Shown here one piece after another: positions 1-7,459 of a DNA stretch of 17,015 bases. Source of the DNA: an uncultured Collinsella sp. GTDB lineage: Bacteria; Actinomycetota; Coriobacteriia; Coriobacteriales; Coriobacteriaceae. Where the stretch lies: the NCBI GenBank assembly GCA_902489855.1, contig CABUBS010000020.1, positions 1 to 17,015 on the forward strand, written 5' to 3'. Each line of letters starts with the position of its first letter. The stretch's first letter is position 1. The position numbers and the translations under genes are program-made. The notes below the pieces were generated by a model. That model saw nothing but the letters and a program-made list of their open reading frames with translations, was not told the origin of the DNA and ran no database searches.

Positions 1-41
1 CCGTACATGTACGGATGAATATGGGAGGTGTTCGGATGAAG

Positions 42-69
42 TTGATATTCAAGGTGCAATACTTATTCT
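42..69 (+). promoter_or_regulatory. Candidate promoter of the sortase-anchored surface protein gene
   Basis: TTGATA (42-47) and TATTCT (64-69) are 16 bp apart and match the sigma-70-type -35 and -10 consensus at 5/6 and 4/6 positions. Transcription would start near 76 and leave about 40 nt of leader before the ATG at 117, whose Shine-Dalgarno AGGGAGG lies at 105-111. A tiny reading frame (36-92) overlaps the same bases and is an alternative reading. Call made by eye only. Confidence 0.4.
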
Positions 70-116
70 TATCTTTGCAAACTGCACTTTAGCTACACCA
101 ATGCAGGGAGGATATT

Positions 117-1895
117 ATGCAGCCCAAGCATTCTGCTATTGTCGCGGGCCTGACGCTGGCGCTTTCGTTTGGCGCCATTTCCGCGCCGGCACCCGCCGCT
201 GCCGAGGAGCCCACGCCGGGCGTTGCCTCGGATGCCACCGATATCGATAAGGGTCTCTACACCCAGCAGTCCTTCTCGGGCGTGCTGAGGTCGGTCCAGG
301 GCGTTTCGTTTGTCAACGTGACTCCCGAGATGAAGTACTTTACCAAGTACGAGAGCCATGGCAACTACAACCAGGGCTTTTCGTACGGTGACGGCTATAA
401 CGCGCTGGGTTATTACCAGTTCGACCGTCGTTGGTCGCTCATTCCGTTTATGAAGCAGGCCTACAACTACAACCCCGAAAAATACAGCATGCTCAAGGAT
501 GCGATTGATCGCTGCGGCGAAATTTCCAGCGCGAGCAATGCCATGTACGAGAACGGCCAGCTCACCGAGTTGGGCCGTATTGCGCAGGAGGCCTTCCAGG
601 GCGCTTATAACACCGACCCTGCTGAGTTTTCGGCTCTGCAGGATGCCTATGCGTACAACTCGTACTATGCGGTGACCGAGGCGTGGCTCAAGAGCGGCCT
701 GGGTATTGATATTTCGGGTCGCGCCGATTGCGTCAAGGGCATGGTGTGGAGCATCACCAACATGTGCGGCACCGGTGGCTGCAGGGACTTTTTCCGCTGG
801 GCGAATCTTTCCAACGATATGTCCGACCGCGAGTTTGTGACGGCGCTCTCCAATAGCGTGGTCAACAATGTCGCCACTAAGTTTTCGAGTCAGCCCCAGT
901 ATCATGAGGGCTGGAAGAACCGCTACCGCAACGAGCTAAAGGACTGCTTGGTTTATATCGCTGAGGACGAGGCTGCCGCTGCGACGCCCGTGCAGCCCGA
1001 GCCCACGCCGGCGCCCTCGCCGACGCCTGATTCGAATGACGGCTCGAGTGACGATGCCAACGATGACAGGATGGATGCGCCCTCGACCGATGCTGACGGT
1101 AATGGCTCTGCTGGTGGCACTATCAACGACGGTTCCACCTCGAACGGCTCCGATTCGAACGGCTCTGCTGCGGGCGATTCGTCTTCAAGCTCTGCCGGCA
1201 ATACGGGCAGCGCCGCCTCTGGTTCGACCGACGCTGGTTCCTCTGACTCTTCCACTGGCTCGAGCGATTCTTCCGCCGATACTGGTTCTAGCAATGACTC
1301 TAACACTGGCGCTGCTTCTGATTCCGATGCTTCCAAGGACGACTCGAATAAGGCGCCGGACGCTCCCGTTGCTTCGCCGGACAAGAAGCCTTCTTTCTCC
1401 GTGCAGCTTGGTTCTACGCTGGGCTCTTCGCTGATGGCTGGTGTCAATAACGGCTCGACCCAGAACAAGGACAACTCTGATCAGGTTTCCAAGGAAAAGA
1501 CCGAAGCCTCAAAGGGCGACTTCAAGGACAAGGCTTCCGAGAAGACCGAATCCGATAAGGGTTCTAGCTCTGAGGAGAAGGACGACAAGTCCGCTCAGAA
1601 AAAGGACGAGAGCAAGACCGAGGGCGAAAAGAAACAGCCCGAAGACGACGACAAGAGCGGTGCTGGCAACCAGGTCCAGGAGCAAAATGACTCCAAAACG
1701 GTGACCACCACGACCACGACGACTACAGCTACCAAGTCCTCGGGCGGCAACATGCCCAAGACGGGCGACTTGATCGTGATGGCGAGCCTTGCCAGTGCGA
1801 GCTTGGCTACGCTGGGCGCTACGTCCATCGTGAGCGGTAAGCATAAGCTCGATCAGCAGAAGAAGAATTCTGGGGAGGATGGCTCGGAGGAGTAA
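117..1895 (+). CDS. Secreted sortase-anchored surface protein with lysozyme-like domain
   Basis: The 592-residue protein starts at ATG 117, 5 nt after AGGGAGG. Residues 1-29 form a signal peptide (basic start, hydrophobic core, cleavage probably after the Ala run near 29). Residues about 70-280 form a folded domain holding KYESHGNYN (E79), then GYNALGYYQF. This resembles the catalytic ES-x-G...QF pattern of transglycosylase/lysozyme folds and would fit peptidoglycan cleavage or binding; it contains five cysteines. Residues about 290-420 are a Ser/Asp/Gly/Asn-rich stalk, 450-530 a Lys/Glu/Asp/Ser-rich charged stretch, followed by a run of eight or more Thr. MPKTG (546-550), a hydrophobic segment (about 552-574) and a basic then acidic tail make a sortase signal with Met replacing the usual Leu. 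Surface anchoring is well supported; hydrolase activity is inferred from the motif alone. It is transcribed alone, with a terminator directly after. Confidence 0.85.
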   Translation: MQPKHSAIVAGLTLALSFGAISAPAPAAAEEPTPGVASDATDIDKGLYTQQSFSGVLRSVQGVSFVNVTPEMKYFTKYESHGNYNQGFSYGDGYNALGYYQFDRRWSLIPFMKQAYNYNPEKYSMLKDAIDRCGEISSASNAMYENGQLTELGRIAQEAFQGAYNTDPAEFSALQDAYAYNSYYAVTEAWLKSGLGIDISGRADCVKGMVWSITNMCGTGGCRDFFRWANLSNDMSDREFVTALSNSVVNNVATKFSSQPQYHEGWKNRYRNELKDCLVYIAEDEAAAATPVQPEPTPAPSPTPDSNDGSSDDANDDRMDAPSTDADGNGSAGGTINDGSTSNGSDSNGSAAGDSSSSSAGNTGSAASGSTDAGSSDSSTGSSDSSADTGSSNDSNTGAASDSDASKDDSNKAPDAPVASPDKKPSFSVQLGSTLGSSLMAGVNNGSTQNKDNSDQVSKEKTEASKGDFKDKASEKTESDKGSSSEEKDDKSAQKKDESKTEGEKKQPEDDDKSGAGNQVQEQNDSKTVTTTTTTTTATKSSGGNMPKTGDLIVMASLASASLATLGATSIVSGKHKLDQQKKNSGEDGSEE

Positions 1896-1927
1896 TCTTT
1901 CAGATCGTTTTCTATAAGAGTTAAGGA

Positions 1928-1962
1928 CGGGGTCCGGTGCGGCGGCATCGGGCCTCGTTTTT
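1928..1962 (+). terminator. Intrinsic terminator after the surface protein gene
   Basis: A 13-bp stem (1928-1940 with 1945-1957, three G-U pairs), a 4-nt loop GGCG and a TTTTT run (1958-1962) follow the stop codon by about 30 nt. This is the classical Rho-independent form and it separates the first gene from the next promoter. Confidence 0.85.
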
Positions 1963-2035
1963 GTTGTGCAACGATTTGTTATGCCCCCTCGGGGCGTCAG
2001 TTGCTACCGTTGCCCGAAACCTTTGCAGGTCGATA

Positions 2036-2063
2036 TTGTTGCGCTCCGCCTGCTCGTTACAAT
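2036..2063 (+). promoter_or_regulatory. Candidate promoter of the AAA-ATPase-like gene
   Basis: TTGTTG (2036-2041), a 16-bp spacer and TACAAT (2058-2063, 5/6 to consensus). A start of transcription near 2070 would put the GTG at 2097 about 27 nt into the message and exclude the in-frame ATG at 2001 as start. Motif match by eye. Confidence 0.5.
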
Positions 2064-2096
2064 AGGCATCGTGCTGCGTTAGAGGGAGAGCTTACG

Positions 2097-3896
2097 GTGT
2101 CTGAACAGGTGAATTGTGGTTTTACTCATGCGTTTGGTGCGCGGTTGCTCAATCATGCGGATAACGCAGCTCTACCGGTTGATGTTCACGACTTTTCCGA
2201 TGCAATCAATCGGTATTTACTCGTCGATAAGACCATGTTTATTGCCGATATGTTGGATTGTGAGGCATCCGTCGCGTTTTGCTGCCGACCCAAGGGTTTT
2301 GGCAAGAGCATGAACTTGTCGATGCTCAAATGCTATTTGGAACGACCTGATCACCGGCGGCCGGATCGAAGCCCGTTCGTCGGCACCCAGATTTGGCAGG
2401 CGGGCGGCGGTCGCTATCGTGATGAGTACGCGTGTTATCCGGTCATCATGCTCGACTTTTCAGCTGTCGCTGTGAGGCGCGACGCTGATGCTGCGGCGGC
2501 TATTCGCAGCGCCGTCGCGCACGAGTGCGCCCGATTGCTGCCGCTGCTTGCCGCGCCTGATCTGTCAAGACGTGAGGTTCGTCTTATCGAGAGGGCGGCG
2601 CGTGGGGTGGCCAGCGATAGAGAGATCGATGCGGCGCTAGGCGTGCTTATTAAGCTGCTCCAGACAGCTTGCGATGAGCAGGTTGTTCTTCTGATAGACG
2701 ACTACGACGCGGTATGTCCAAAGCGTTTGGACGCTAAGGACGACGGTAGCATGGATTTCCTAGAGTCGCTCAGCCGGATGTTGTTCGACACCATTGCCGA
2801 CGCCGGCGATTTGTTGCGATTGACGTGCCTTATGGGCGAGCGCCCCGGTCCTGCCGAGTTTGCGTTGTCCCAATGTGGGGTTTCCTATCGGTCGGCGACG
2901 CCGCTGTCGAGTTGGTGTGATCGATGGTTCGGTTTTTCGGACGACGAAGTCCAGGTACTGTTGGATCGCATCGGTCGCAACGGCTGTCTGGATGACGCGC
3001 GTGAGTGGCTCGAGGGTTATCTGTTTGGTGGTTTTTATTGTTCGATCCCGGAGCGTGTGGTGGACTACGCACATCGCGGTTGCGTCGCGCCCGTTCGAAC
3101 AGATCTGTATGGTTGCGCCGATCGTCTGAGCGCATACGTCGGTGACTGGAATCTCATGCGCCTGTCCGCATTGTTCGATTTGCTTGAGCCGCATGGGTTT
3201 ATTGAGGCGTCGGTGCATGTGCATGCCGAGGAGGCCGATGCCGCCAAGCCCGAAGATATCTGGACTGCGCTGTATCTGTCTGGATTCCTTACCACGGACA
3301 TGACGGGGCATTCGGAGGACGGCGTGCGCCTTCGTTCCCTGCGTCTGCCTAACAACGAAGTACGTCAGGCGCTCCGTCTTGTAATTCTGGAATGGTTTGA
3401 GTGCGCCGTTGAGGACGTTGGAGTTATCGACTCGTTCCATGACGGGCTGTGTCGAGGAGACGAGGACGCTGTAAAGCAAGCTTTGAGCTGTGCTATCGGC
3501 GATCTGGGCATCGATGTGGGCCAATCAGATATGCCGACAGCCTATCATCTGGCGCTGCAGGGGCTCTGCTTTGGACTGCCCGGCTATTGCAATCCCAGCT
3601 CCAAGCGAAGTGGCGTTTCGGATCGCTGGGATATCCAGGTGATTCCCACCGGTCGGGTGTTTGACGTGGCCGACACGCTCGGCATACTCGACGAGCGCCC
3701 GCTGATAACGATCAACATGATGTACGACCCTGGCGTCGATGCCCTGGGCCTAGAACTGTTAGCGGTTCAGGCGCTGCTCGAAATCGAGCGCAACGGCATC
3801 GATGATATTCGCCTGCCACGCCCCGCCGTCGGGCGCATGCGTTGGGGCTTTGGTTTTGACGGTCAGCGTGTGTCCGTGGTGTGTCAACGACTGTAG
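2097..3896 (+). CDS. AAA-ATPase-like protein with degenerate PD-(D/E)XK nuclease domain
   Basis: GTG 2097 is chosen because GAGGGAGAG (2082-2090) sits just upstream and a promoter-like sequence lies between it and the earlier ATG at 2001; this gives 599 residues. The N-terminus has the hallmark of the AAA-ATPase_like family (PF09820): a YLLVDKTMFI segment (about 40-49), a P-loop-like RPKGFGKS (64-71) and a hydrophobic strand ending in DDYD (201-204) as Walker B. In this family the C-terminus normally carries a PD-(D/E)XK nuclease (PF08011). Here the RWDI strand is present (D512), but the strand that should carry E-x-K reads ITINMMY, with N540 and M542 at those positions, so nuclease activity is probably lost. 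The role of the family is not settled; members are common in gut bacteria, often in several copies. Transcribed alone and convergent with the next gene. Confidence 0.8.
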   Translation: MSEQVNCGFTHAFGARLLNHADNAALPVDVHDFSDAINRYLLVDKTMFIADMLDCEASVAFCCRPKGFGKSMNLSMLKCYLERPDHRRPDRSPFVGTQIWQAGGGRYRDEYACYPVIMLDFSAVAVRRDADAAAAIRSAVAHECARLLPLLAAPDLSRREVRLIERAARGVASDREIDAALGVLIKLLQTACDEQVVLLIDDYDAVCPKRLDAKDDGSMDFLESLSRMLFDTIADAGDLLRLTCLMGERPGPAEFALSQCGVSYRSATPLSSWCDRWFGFSDDEVQVLLDRIGRNGCLDDAREWLEGYLFGGFYCSIPERVVDYAHRGCVAPVRTDLYGCADRLSAYVGDWNLMRLSALFDLLEPHGFIEASVHVHAEEADAAKPEDIWTALYLSGFLTTDMTGHSEDGVRLRSLRLPNNEVRQALRLVILEWFECAVEDVGVIDSFHDGLCRGDEDAVKQALSCAIGDLGIDVGQSDMPTAYHLALQGLCFGLPGYCNPSSKRSGVSDRWDIQVIPTGRVFDVADTLGILDERPLITINMMYDPGVDALGLELLAVQALLEIERNGIDDIRLPRPAVGRMRWGFGFDGQRVSVVCQRL

Positions 3897-3900
3897 CGGC

Positions 3901-3912
3901 GGGCGAAAGCCC
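3901..3912. terminator. Small GNRA hairpin between convergent genes
   Basis: GGGC-GAAA-GCCC forms a 4-bp stem with a GNRA tetraloop in the 20-bp gap between two convergent stop codons. It is followed only by TTTA on the plus strand and lacks a proper U-tract, so it is at best a weak terminator. Confidence 0.25.
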
Positions 3913-3916
3913 TTTA

Positions 3917-4936
3917 CTACTCGGCGTCCTTCAGGGGCGGCATGGGCTTCCAGTTGGGGTCCTTAACGATCTTGCGGGCGTCCTTCATGCCACGGCGCAG
4001 CGCCGGAATACCGGTCTTAAAGCATTTGTCGACTGCTGCCAGACGAATGAACTCCTTGCAGAAGGTCGCGGCATTGCCCAGACGGAACAGCACGGGGTGG
4101 TAGTCGCCGTAGATCTGCATGTAGCGTGCCAGATAACCGCGGTTGCGCATGATGTAGTAGCGGTTGGTGTCGCTCGTGGAGTTGAGCTGTCGTTTGCCGG
4201 CGATGTCCCAGTTGGAGACGGCGCGGGCGCGCTTGAGCACCACGTCGGCGACCACGGCGGCGGGGAAGTGCTGGCTGGCCACGTAGCCGTAGCAGGCATC
4301 GTCGCCGTAGATAAAGAAGCGCGCGTCGGGCAGGCCAATCTTGTCGACCACGCGGCGCGAGAACATACCGCCCTCAAAGCACAGTTGGTTCATGGCGCGG
4401 TAGCCCTCGGGTCCCAAGTCCCACTTGGCGACAGGGTTGGGAATGCCGAGCGAAAGGATGAGTTGGTATTGCCAAAAGAAGGCGCCGCCGTCAAAGTCTA
4501 GGCGCGAACCCTGGATGACATCGTAGCGGTCGGTCCACTTGGCAAGACGCTCGATGCCTTCGGGGATGACGAGCACGTCGTCGTCCATCACCCAGAACCA
4601 CTGGGCCCCCAGATCGTAGGCGCATTTAGTGCCAGCGGAGAAGCCGCCCGCACCGCCGCCGTTTTCGAGCTGTGGTGCGTAGATGACACGGTCGGTGCCG
4701 CCCTGCGCGTCAGGCTGCTCGGTGTCGATGCCCCACAGGTTAGCCAGGCGCTCGTTGAATGCGGTGCACATGGCCTCGGTCTCGCGCGAATTCTCGTTAT
4801 CGACAATCACGATGCGCCAGGGCGTTGCCGTGAGCCCGGTCATGGAGTCGAACAAGTTGGCCAGGAGTTCCTGGCGCTTGTACGTAACGACGACAATGGC
4901 GAGCTTATCGATGGGAGCGGGAAGGGTTGAAGGCAT
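3917..4936 (-). CDS. GT2 glycosyltransferase, galactofuranosyl/rhamnosyl-transferase-like
   Basis: The start is ATG 4936, preceded by AAAGGAT at about 10 nt, giving 339 residues; a longer in-frame extension to 5071 lacks family similarity. It is a GT-A fold enzyme moving a sugar from a nucleotide donor to a growing surface glycan, expected on the cytoplasmic face of the membrane. Motifs: IVVVTYKR (14-21), IVIVDNE (42-48), the glycine-rich NGGGAGGFSAG (92-102), metal-binding DDD (118-120), an acceptor-side FEGG (187-190) and IYGDD (209-213). The DDD plus F-IY/W-GDD pattern is seen in the galactofuranosyl- and rhamnosyl-transferase branch of GT2. No membrane anchor is obvious; the C-terminus is basic. 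It lies 170 bp downstream of the acyltransferase on the same strand. Donor and acceptor cannot be read from sequence. Confidence 0.85.
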   Translation of the reverse strand: MPSTLPAPIDKLAIVVVTYKRQELLANLFDSMTGLTATPWRIVIVDNENSRETEAMCTAFNERLANLWGIDTEQPDAQGGTDRVIYAPQLENGGGAGGFSAGTKCAYDLGAQWFWVMDDDVLVIPEGIERLAKWTDRYDVIQGSRLDFDGGAFFWQYQLILSLGIPNPVAKWDLGPEGYRAMNQLCFEGGMFSRRVVDKIGLPDARFFIYGDDACYGYVASQHFPAAVVADVVLKRARAVSNWDIAGKRQLNSTSDTNRYYIMRNRGYLARYMQIYGDYHPVLFRLGNAATFCKEFIRLAAVDKCFKTGIPALRRGMKDARKIVKDPNWKPMPPLKDAE

Positions 4937-5011
4937 GGGGCAATATATCCTTTCACGCGCGGCGGGCGAGTGCTGCGCGGAAGCTATCGAATACGTCCTT
5001 GGGACTGTCCT

Positions 5012-5042
5012 ATTGTAAAGGCTCGGCGCACCTTGACGGCAA
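5012..5042 (-). promoter_or_regulatory. Weak promoter candidate for the minus-strand glycosyltransferase
   Basis: On the minus strand, TTGCCG (5042-5037) and TACAAT (5017-5012) are separated by 19 bp. The -10 is good (5/6) but the spacing is long. If real, the glycosyltransferase has its own promoter in the 170-bp gap. Confidence 0.3.
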
Positions 5043-5106
5043 GCTTTGAATAAAACGCAGGAACCTGTCACGGCTGTAGCGGCTTTAGCGTCTGACGGCA
5101 GCGTGT

Positions 5107-6237
5107 CTATTGCCGCTTGGGCTTGCGAGCGATAAGGCTTCTAGCTGCGTCGATGGTGAGAAGCGTCAGGGCAAAGACGATGCTAATGACGGTACCCGTG
5201 ACGATACATATAACTGCCGGGCTGTTTTGGCTGACCAGTATGTTTGCGAGCAACGTATTGAAGACGGGACGCCACAGGCTACTGGTGAGCGACTGCATCA
5301 CATAGAAACCGAGCGTGGCGGTCGAAAGGGTGACGATGACGCCTGCGGCTCGTGGATTGTCCGAGGCGCTGCGTCGGGTAGCCGCAAAGAGCAGGGAGGT
5401 GGCAGCGAGGACAAACGAGATCAACGAGGTCGATTTGTAGGAGAGGGCTGCCATTGCTGTGAGGTTGCCGGTGAAGGAGAGTTCGCCTTCCAGGATGGTG
5501 GTGAGCACCAAAACCGCTGCGAGCGACCGCATGCCTAAGGCGCCCGCCCTGTCCGAATCCATGACATCGGTAATGTCGCGGAGCAGCCCGCCGATCAAAA
5601 ATGCGACTACGTACGTGGTAGCGCTCATGGACTTCTGGAGCCAAGAAAACTCGCCGGCGCTTGTCGCACTCATGGCGGCTAAATACCCGTTAACAACAAG
5701 TGCGAGGATTCCAACGACGATGACCGCTGCCGTGTAGCTCCTCTTAGAGAGTCGACTCTTGGCCAGGCCAAACAGCGGCGCCATGAAGACCGTGGCGGCA
5801 TAGACTCAGATAAACTCAAGCCCCAGCGTGTACCAATAGTGCGCGTGCAGGGAGACATCGGGAATGGGTGAGACGACCGTGGACCACGCGAGCGCCATGA
5901 GGCAATAAAACGCAGTAGGCAAGATGACCTTGCCAAGGCGCTGCGCCGTCCGTTGCATTTGCGACTTCCACGTTGCTCCACCGTCCCAAGCACGCGCGGC
6001 CGAAGCGATGAGAAAATAGCCCGAGATCATAAAGAAGACCTCGTTGGCCCAGCAGCCCAGCAAGTTAATAAAACCGAGCACGCCGGAATAGGGGGACATC
6101 GCAAGTGGGGCATATTCTACGGCGCCGACGCAGGCGGCTTGGAAGGTCCACTGAAAGGTGTGGAACACCGCGATGCCGGCGACCGCAACCAAACGCAGTG
6201 CTTCGATGGGTATGTTGCGTGCGGCTTTGGGCTGCAT
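5107..6237 (-). pseudogene. Acyltransferase family 3 membrane protein, interrupted by in-frame TGA
   Basis: Two reading frames in the same phase (6237-5806, 143 codons; and 5805-5107) form one 376-residue protein interrupted only by TGA at 5808-5806, with no length change. The start ATG 6237 has AAAGGA 5 nt upstream. The product is an acyltransferase_3 (PF01757, OafA-like) protein of many membrane helices that would O-acylate a surface glycan: RLVAVAGIAVFHTFQW holds the conserved His (H26), and FFMISGYFL is typical of the family. Sequence around the stop reads LEFI-stop-VYAATVF; a TGG to TGA change (lost Trp) explains it best. The second part could start at ATG 5784 but has no Shine-Dalgarno site. 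It is either a recent nonsense mutation or a base error; decay elsewhere is not evident. Divergent from the large glycosyltransferase operon. Confidence 0.85.
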
Positions 6238-6256
6238 GACGTCCTTTCTTATCGGT

Positions 6257-6287
6257 TTGCCTCTGCGAGCTCCATAGATTATATAAA
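6257..6287. promoter_or_regulatory. Candidate divergent promoter region
   Basis: Plus strand: TTGCCT (6257-6262), 17 bp, TATATA (6280-6285), leading to the operon starting at 6350. Minus strand: a perfect TATAAT (6283-6278) about 40 bp before the acyltransferase ATG, but with no good -35 upstream of it. The two -10 elements overlap, so the divergent units may compete. Assigned by eye. Confidence 0.4.
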
Positions 6288-6349
6288 CGCCCGCTGGCGC
6301 GCTGGCCCTTTGATACCATGAAACGACAGGTATTTCCTAAGGAGCACAT

Positions 6350-7453
6350 TTGTCTACTAACGCCTCTGGCAGCCCTGTTCTGTCGCTGCTTATTCCCATT
6401 TACAATGTTCAGCGCTACCTGCGCGAGTGTCTTGATTCCGCCCTGGCGCAGACGCTCAAGGATATTGAGATCATCTGCATTAACGACGGGTCGACCGACA
6501 ACTCGCCGGCGATTATCCGCGAGTATATGGAGCGCGATGGGCGCGTCAAGATGATCGACAAGGCCAACAGCGGCTACGGCGACTCGATGAACCGCGGTCT
6601 GGAGATGGCCTGCGGCGAGTACGTGGGCATCCTGGAGTCCGATGACTTTATGGCGCCCGACGCGCTGGAGAAGCTTGTGTCGGCGGCCGAGGGCTGTAAC
6701 GCCGATTTTGCGAAGGCGAACTTTGACTTCTACTGGTCCAAGCCCGAGGAGCGCCGCTCGCTGCACGAGATGTTTAAGCCCAAGGACTGCGGCAAACCGG
6801 TGCACCCAAGCGATACGACACAGTTCTTTAAGCAAAAGCCCTCGATTTGGTCGGCCGTGTACCGTCGCGCTTTTCTTGAGCGCAACGGCATCAAGTTCTT
6901 GCCGACCCCGGGTGCCTCTTTCCAGGACACGTCGTTTGCCTTTAAGGTAATCGCGTGCGCCGACAAGGCCGTCTACCTGCACGATGCCGTGCTTTCGTAT
7001 CGCCAGGACAACGAGAACTCCTCGGTCAATTCTTCGGCCAAGGTCTTTTGCGTCAATGCCGAATACGCCGAGATCGAGCGTTGGATTCGCGAGGATTACG
7101 CCCGCAATCACGCAAGCGATGACGTCGCGCGCATGCTCAAGTTCAATCAGGTCATTAAGTACGATTCGTACATGTGGAACTACGTGCGTTTGGCGCCCGA
7201 GTTCTATAAGGAGTTCCTGGTCCAGATGACCAAGGAGTTCCAGGCCGCCTTGGACGCGGGGGACTTTTCGCTGGACGATCTTAAGCCGTGGAAGCGTGCG
7301 AATCTTGCCGCCATCCTCAAGGATCCTGAGGGCTGGGTTGACGAGCATCCGAGCTTTGCGACGGACGGCGCCCTGGGGCGCGCCAAATACTACGCATCGG
7401 TTGGAGGCCCCGGCGTGGTCGCCGCCTTCCTCGTCGAATCGTTGAGGGGGTAG
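6350..7453 (+). CDS. GT2 family glycosyltransferase (first gene of the five-gene run)
   Basis: A TTG start at 6350 follows AAGGAG (6337-6342) and gives 367 residues. The N-terminal GT-A domain (about 9-110) has SLLIPIYNV (12-20), INDGSTD (44-50) for nucleotide binding, and the metal-binding ESDD (96-99) in place of the common DxD; NSGYGDSMNRGLE (73-85) is also typical. The C-terminal half has KPSIWS and LPTPGASFQD acceptor-side motifs shared with the gene at 8575, its close paralogue. The enzyme would add one sugar to a surface polysaccharide precursor. The stop is 6 bp from the next start, so co-translation is likely. Sugar specificity is unknown. Confidence 0.9.
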   Translation: MSTNASGSPVLSLLIPIYNVQRYLRECLDSALAQTLKDIEIICINDGSTDNSPAIIREYMERDGRVKMIDKANSGYGDSMNRGLEMACGEYVGILESDDFMAPDALEKLVSAAEGCNADFAKANFDFYWSKPEERRSLHEMFKPKDCGKPVHPSDTTQFFKQKPSIWSAVYRRAFLERNGIKFLPTPGASFQDTSFAFKVIACADKAVYLHDAVLSYRQDNENSSVNSSAKVFCVNAEYAEIERWIREDYARNHASDDVARMLKFNQVIKYDSYMWNYVRLAPEFYKEFLVQMTKEFQAALDAGDFSLDDLKPWKRANLAAILKDPEGWVDEHPSFATDGALGRAKYYASVGGPGVVAAFLVESLRG

Positions 7454-7459
7454 GTCGAC

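Noticed and set aside
953..1844. Long antisense and alternate-frame openings across the Ser/Asp/Lys-rich stalk of the surface protein
   Set aside because: Low-complexity GC-rich coding sequence opens all frames; none has a start site or recognisable domain.
2001..2096. N-terminal extension of the AAA-ATPase-like protein from ATG 2001
   Set aside because: A promoter-like pair at 2036-2063 and a strong ribosome site before GTG 2097 fit the shorter form; the extension shows no family similarity.
5051..5067. Terminator for the acyltransferase on the minus strand (CAGG-TT-CCTG then TTTTA)
   Set aside because: The stem is only 4 bp with a 2-nt loop and the T-run is short; not enough to call.
4937..5071. 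N-terminal extension of the minus-strand glycosyltransferase
   Set aside because: The added 45 residues contain no GT2 features and no ribosome site, whereas ATG 4936 has one and places the first strand of the GT-A fold at the normal distance.
6065..7348. Long 427-codon minus-strand frame opposite the first glycosyltransferase of the operon
   Set aside because: It lies antisense to a gene with clear GT2 motifs and runs into the acyltransferase in another phase; it is a codon-bias shadow.
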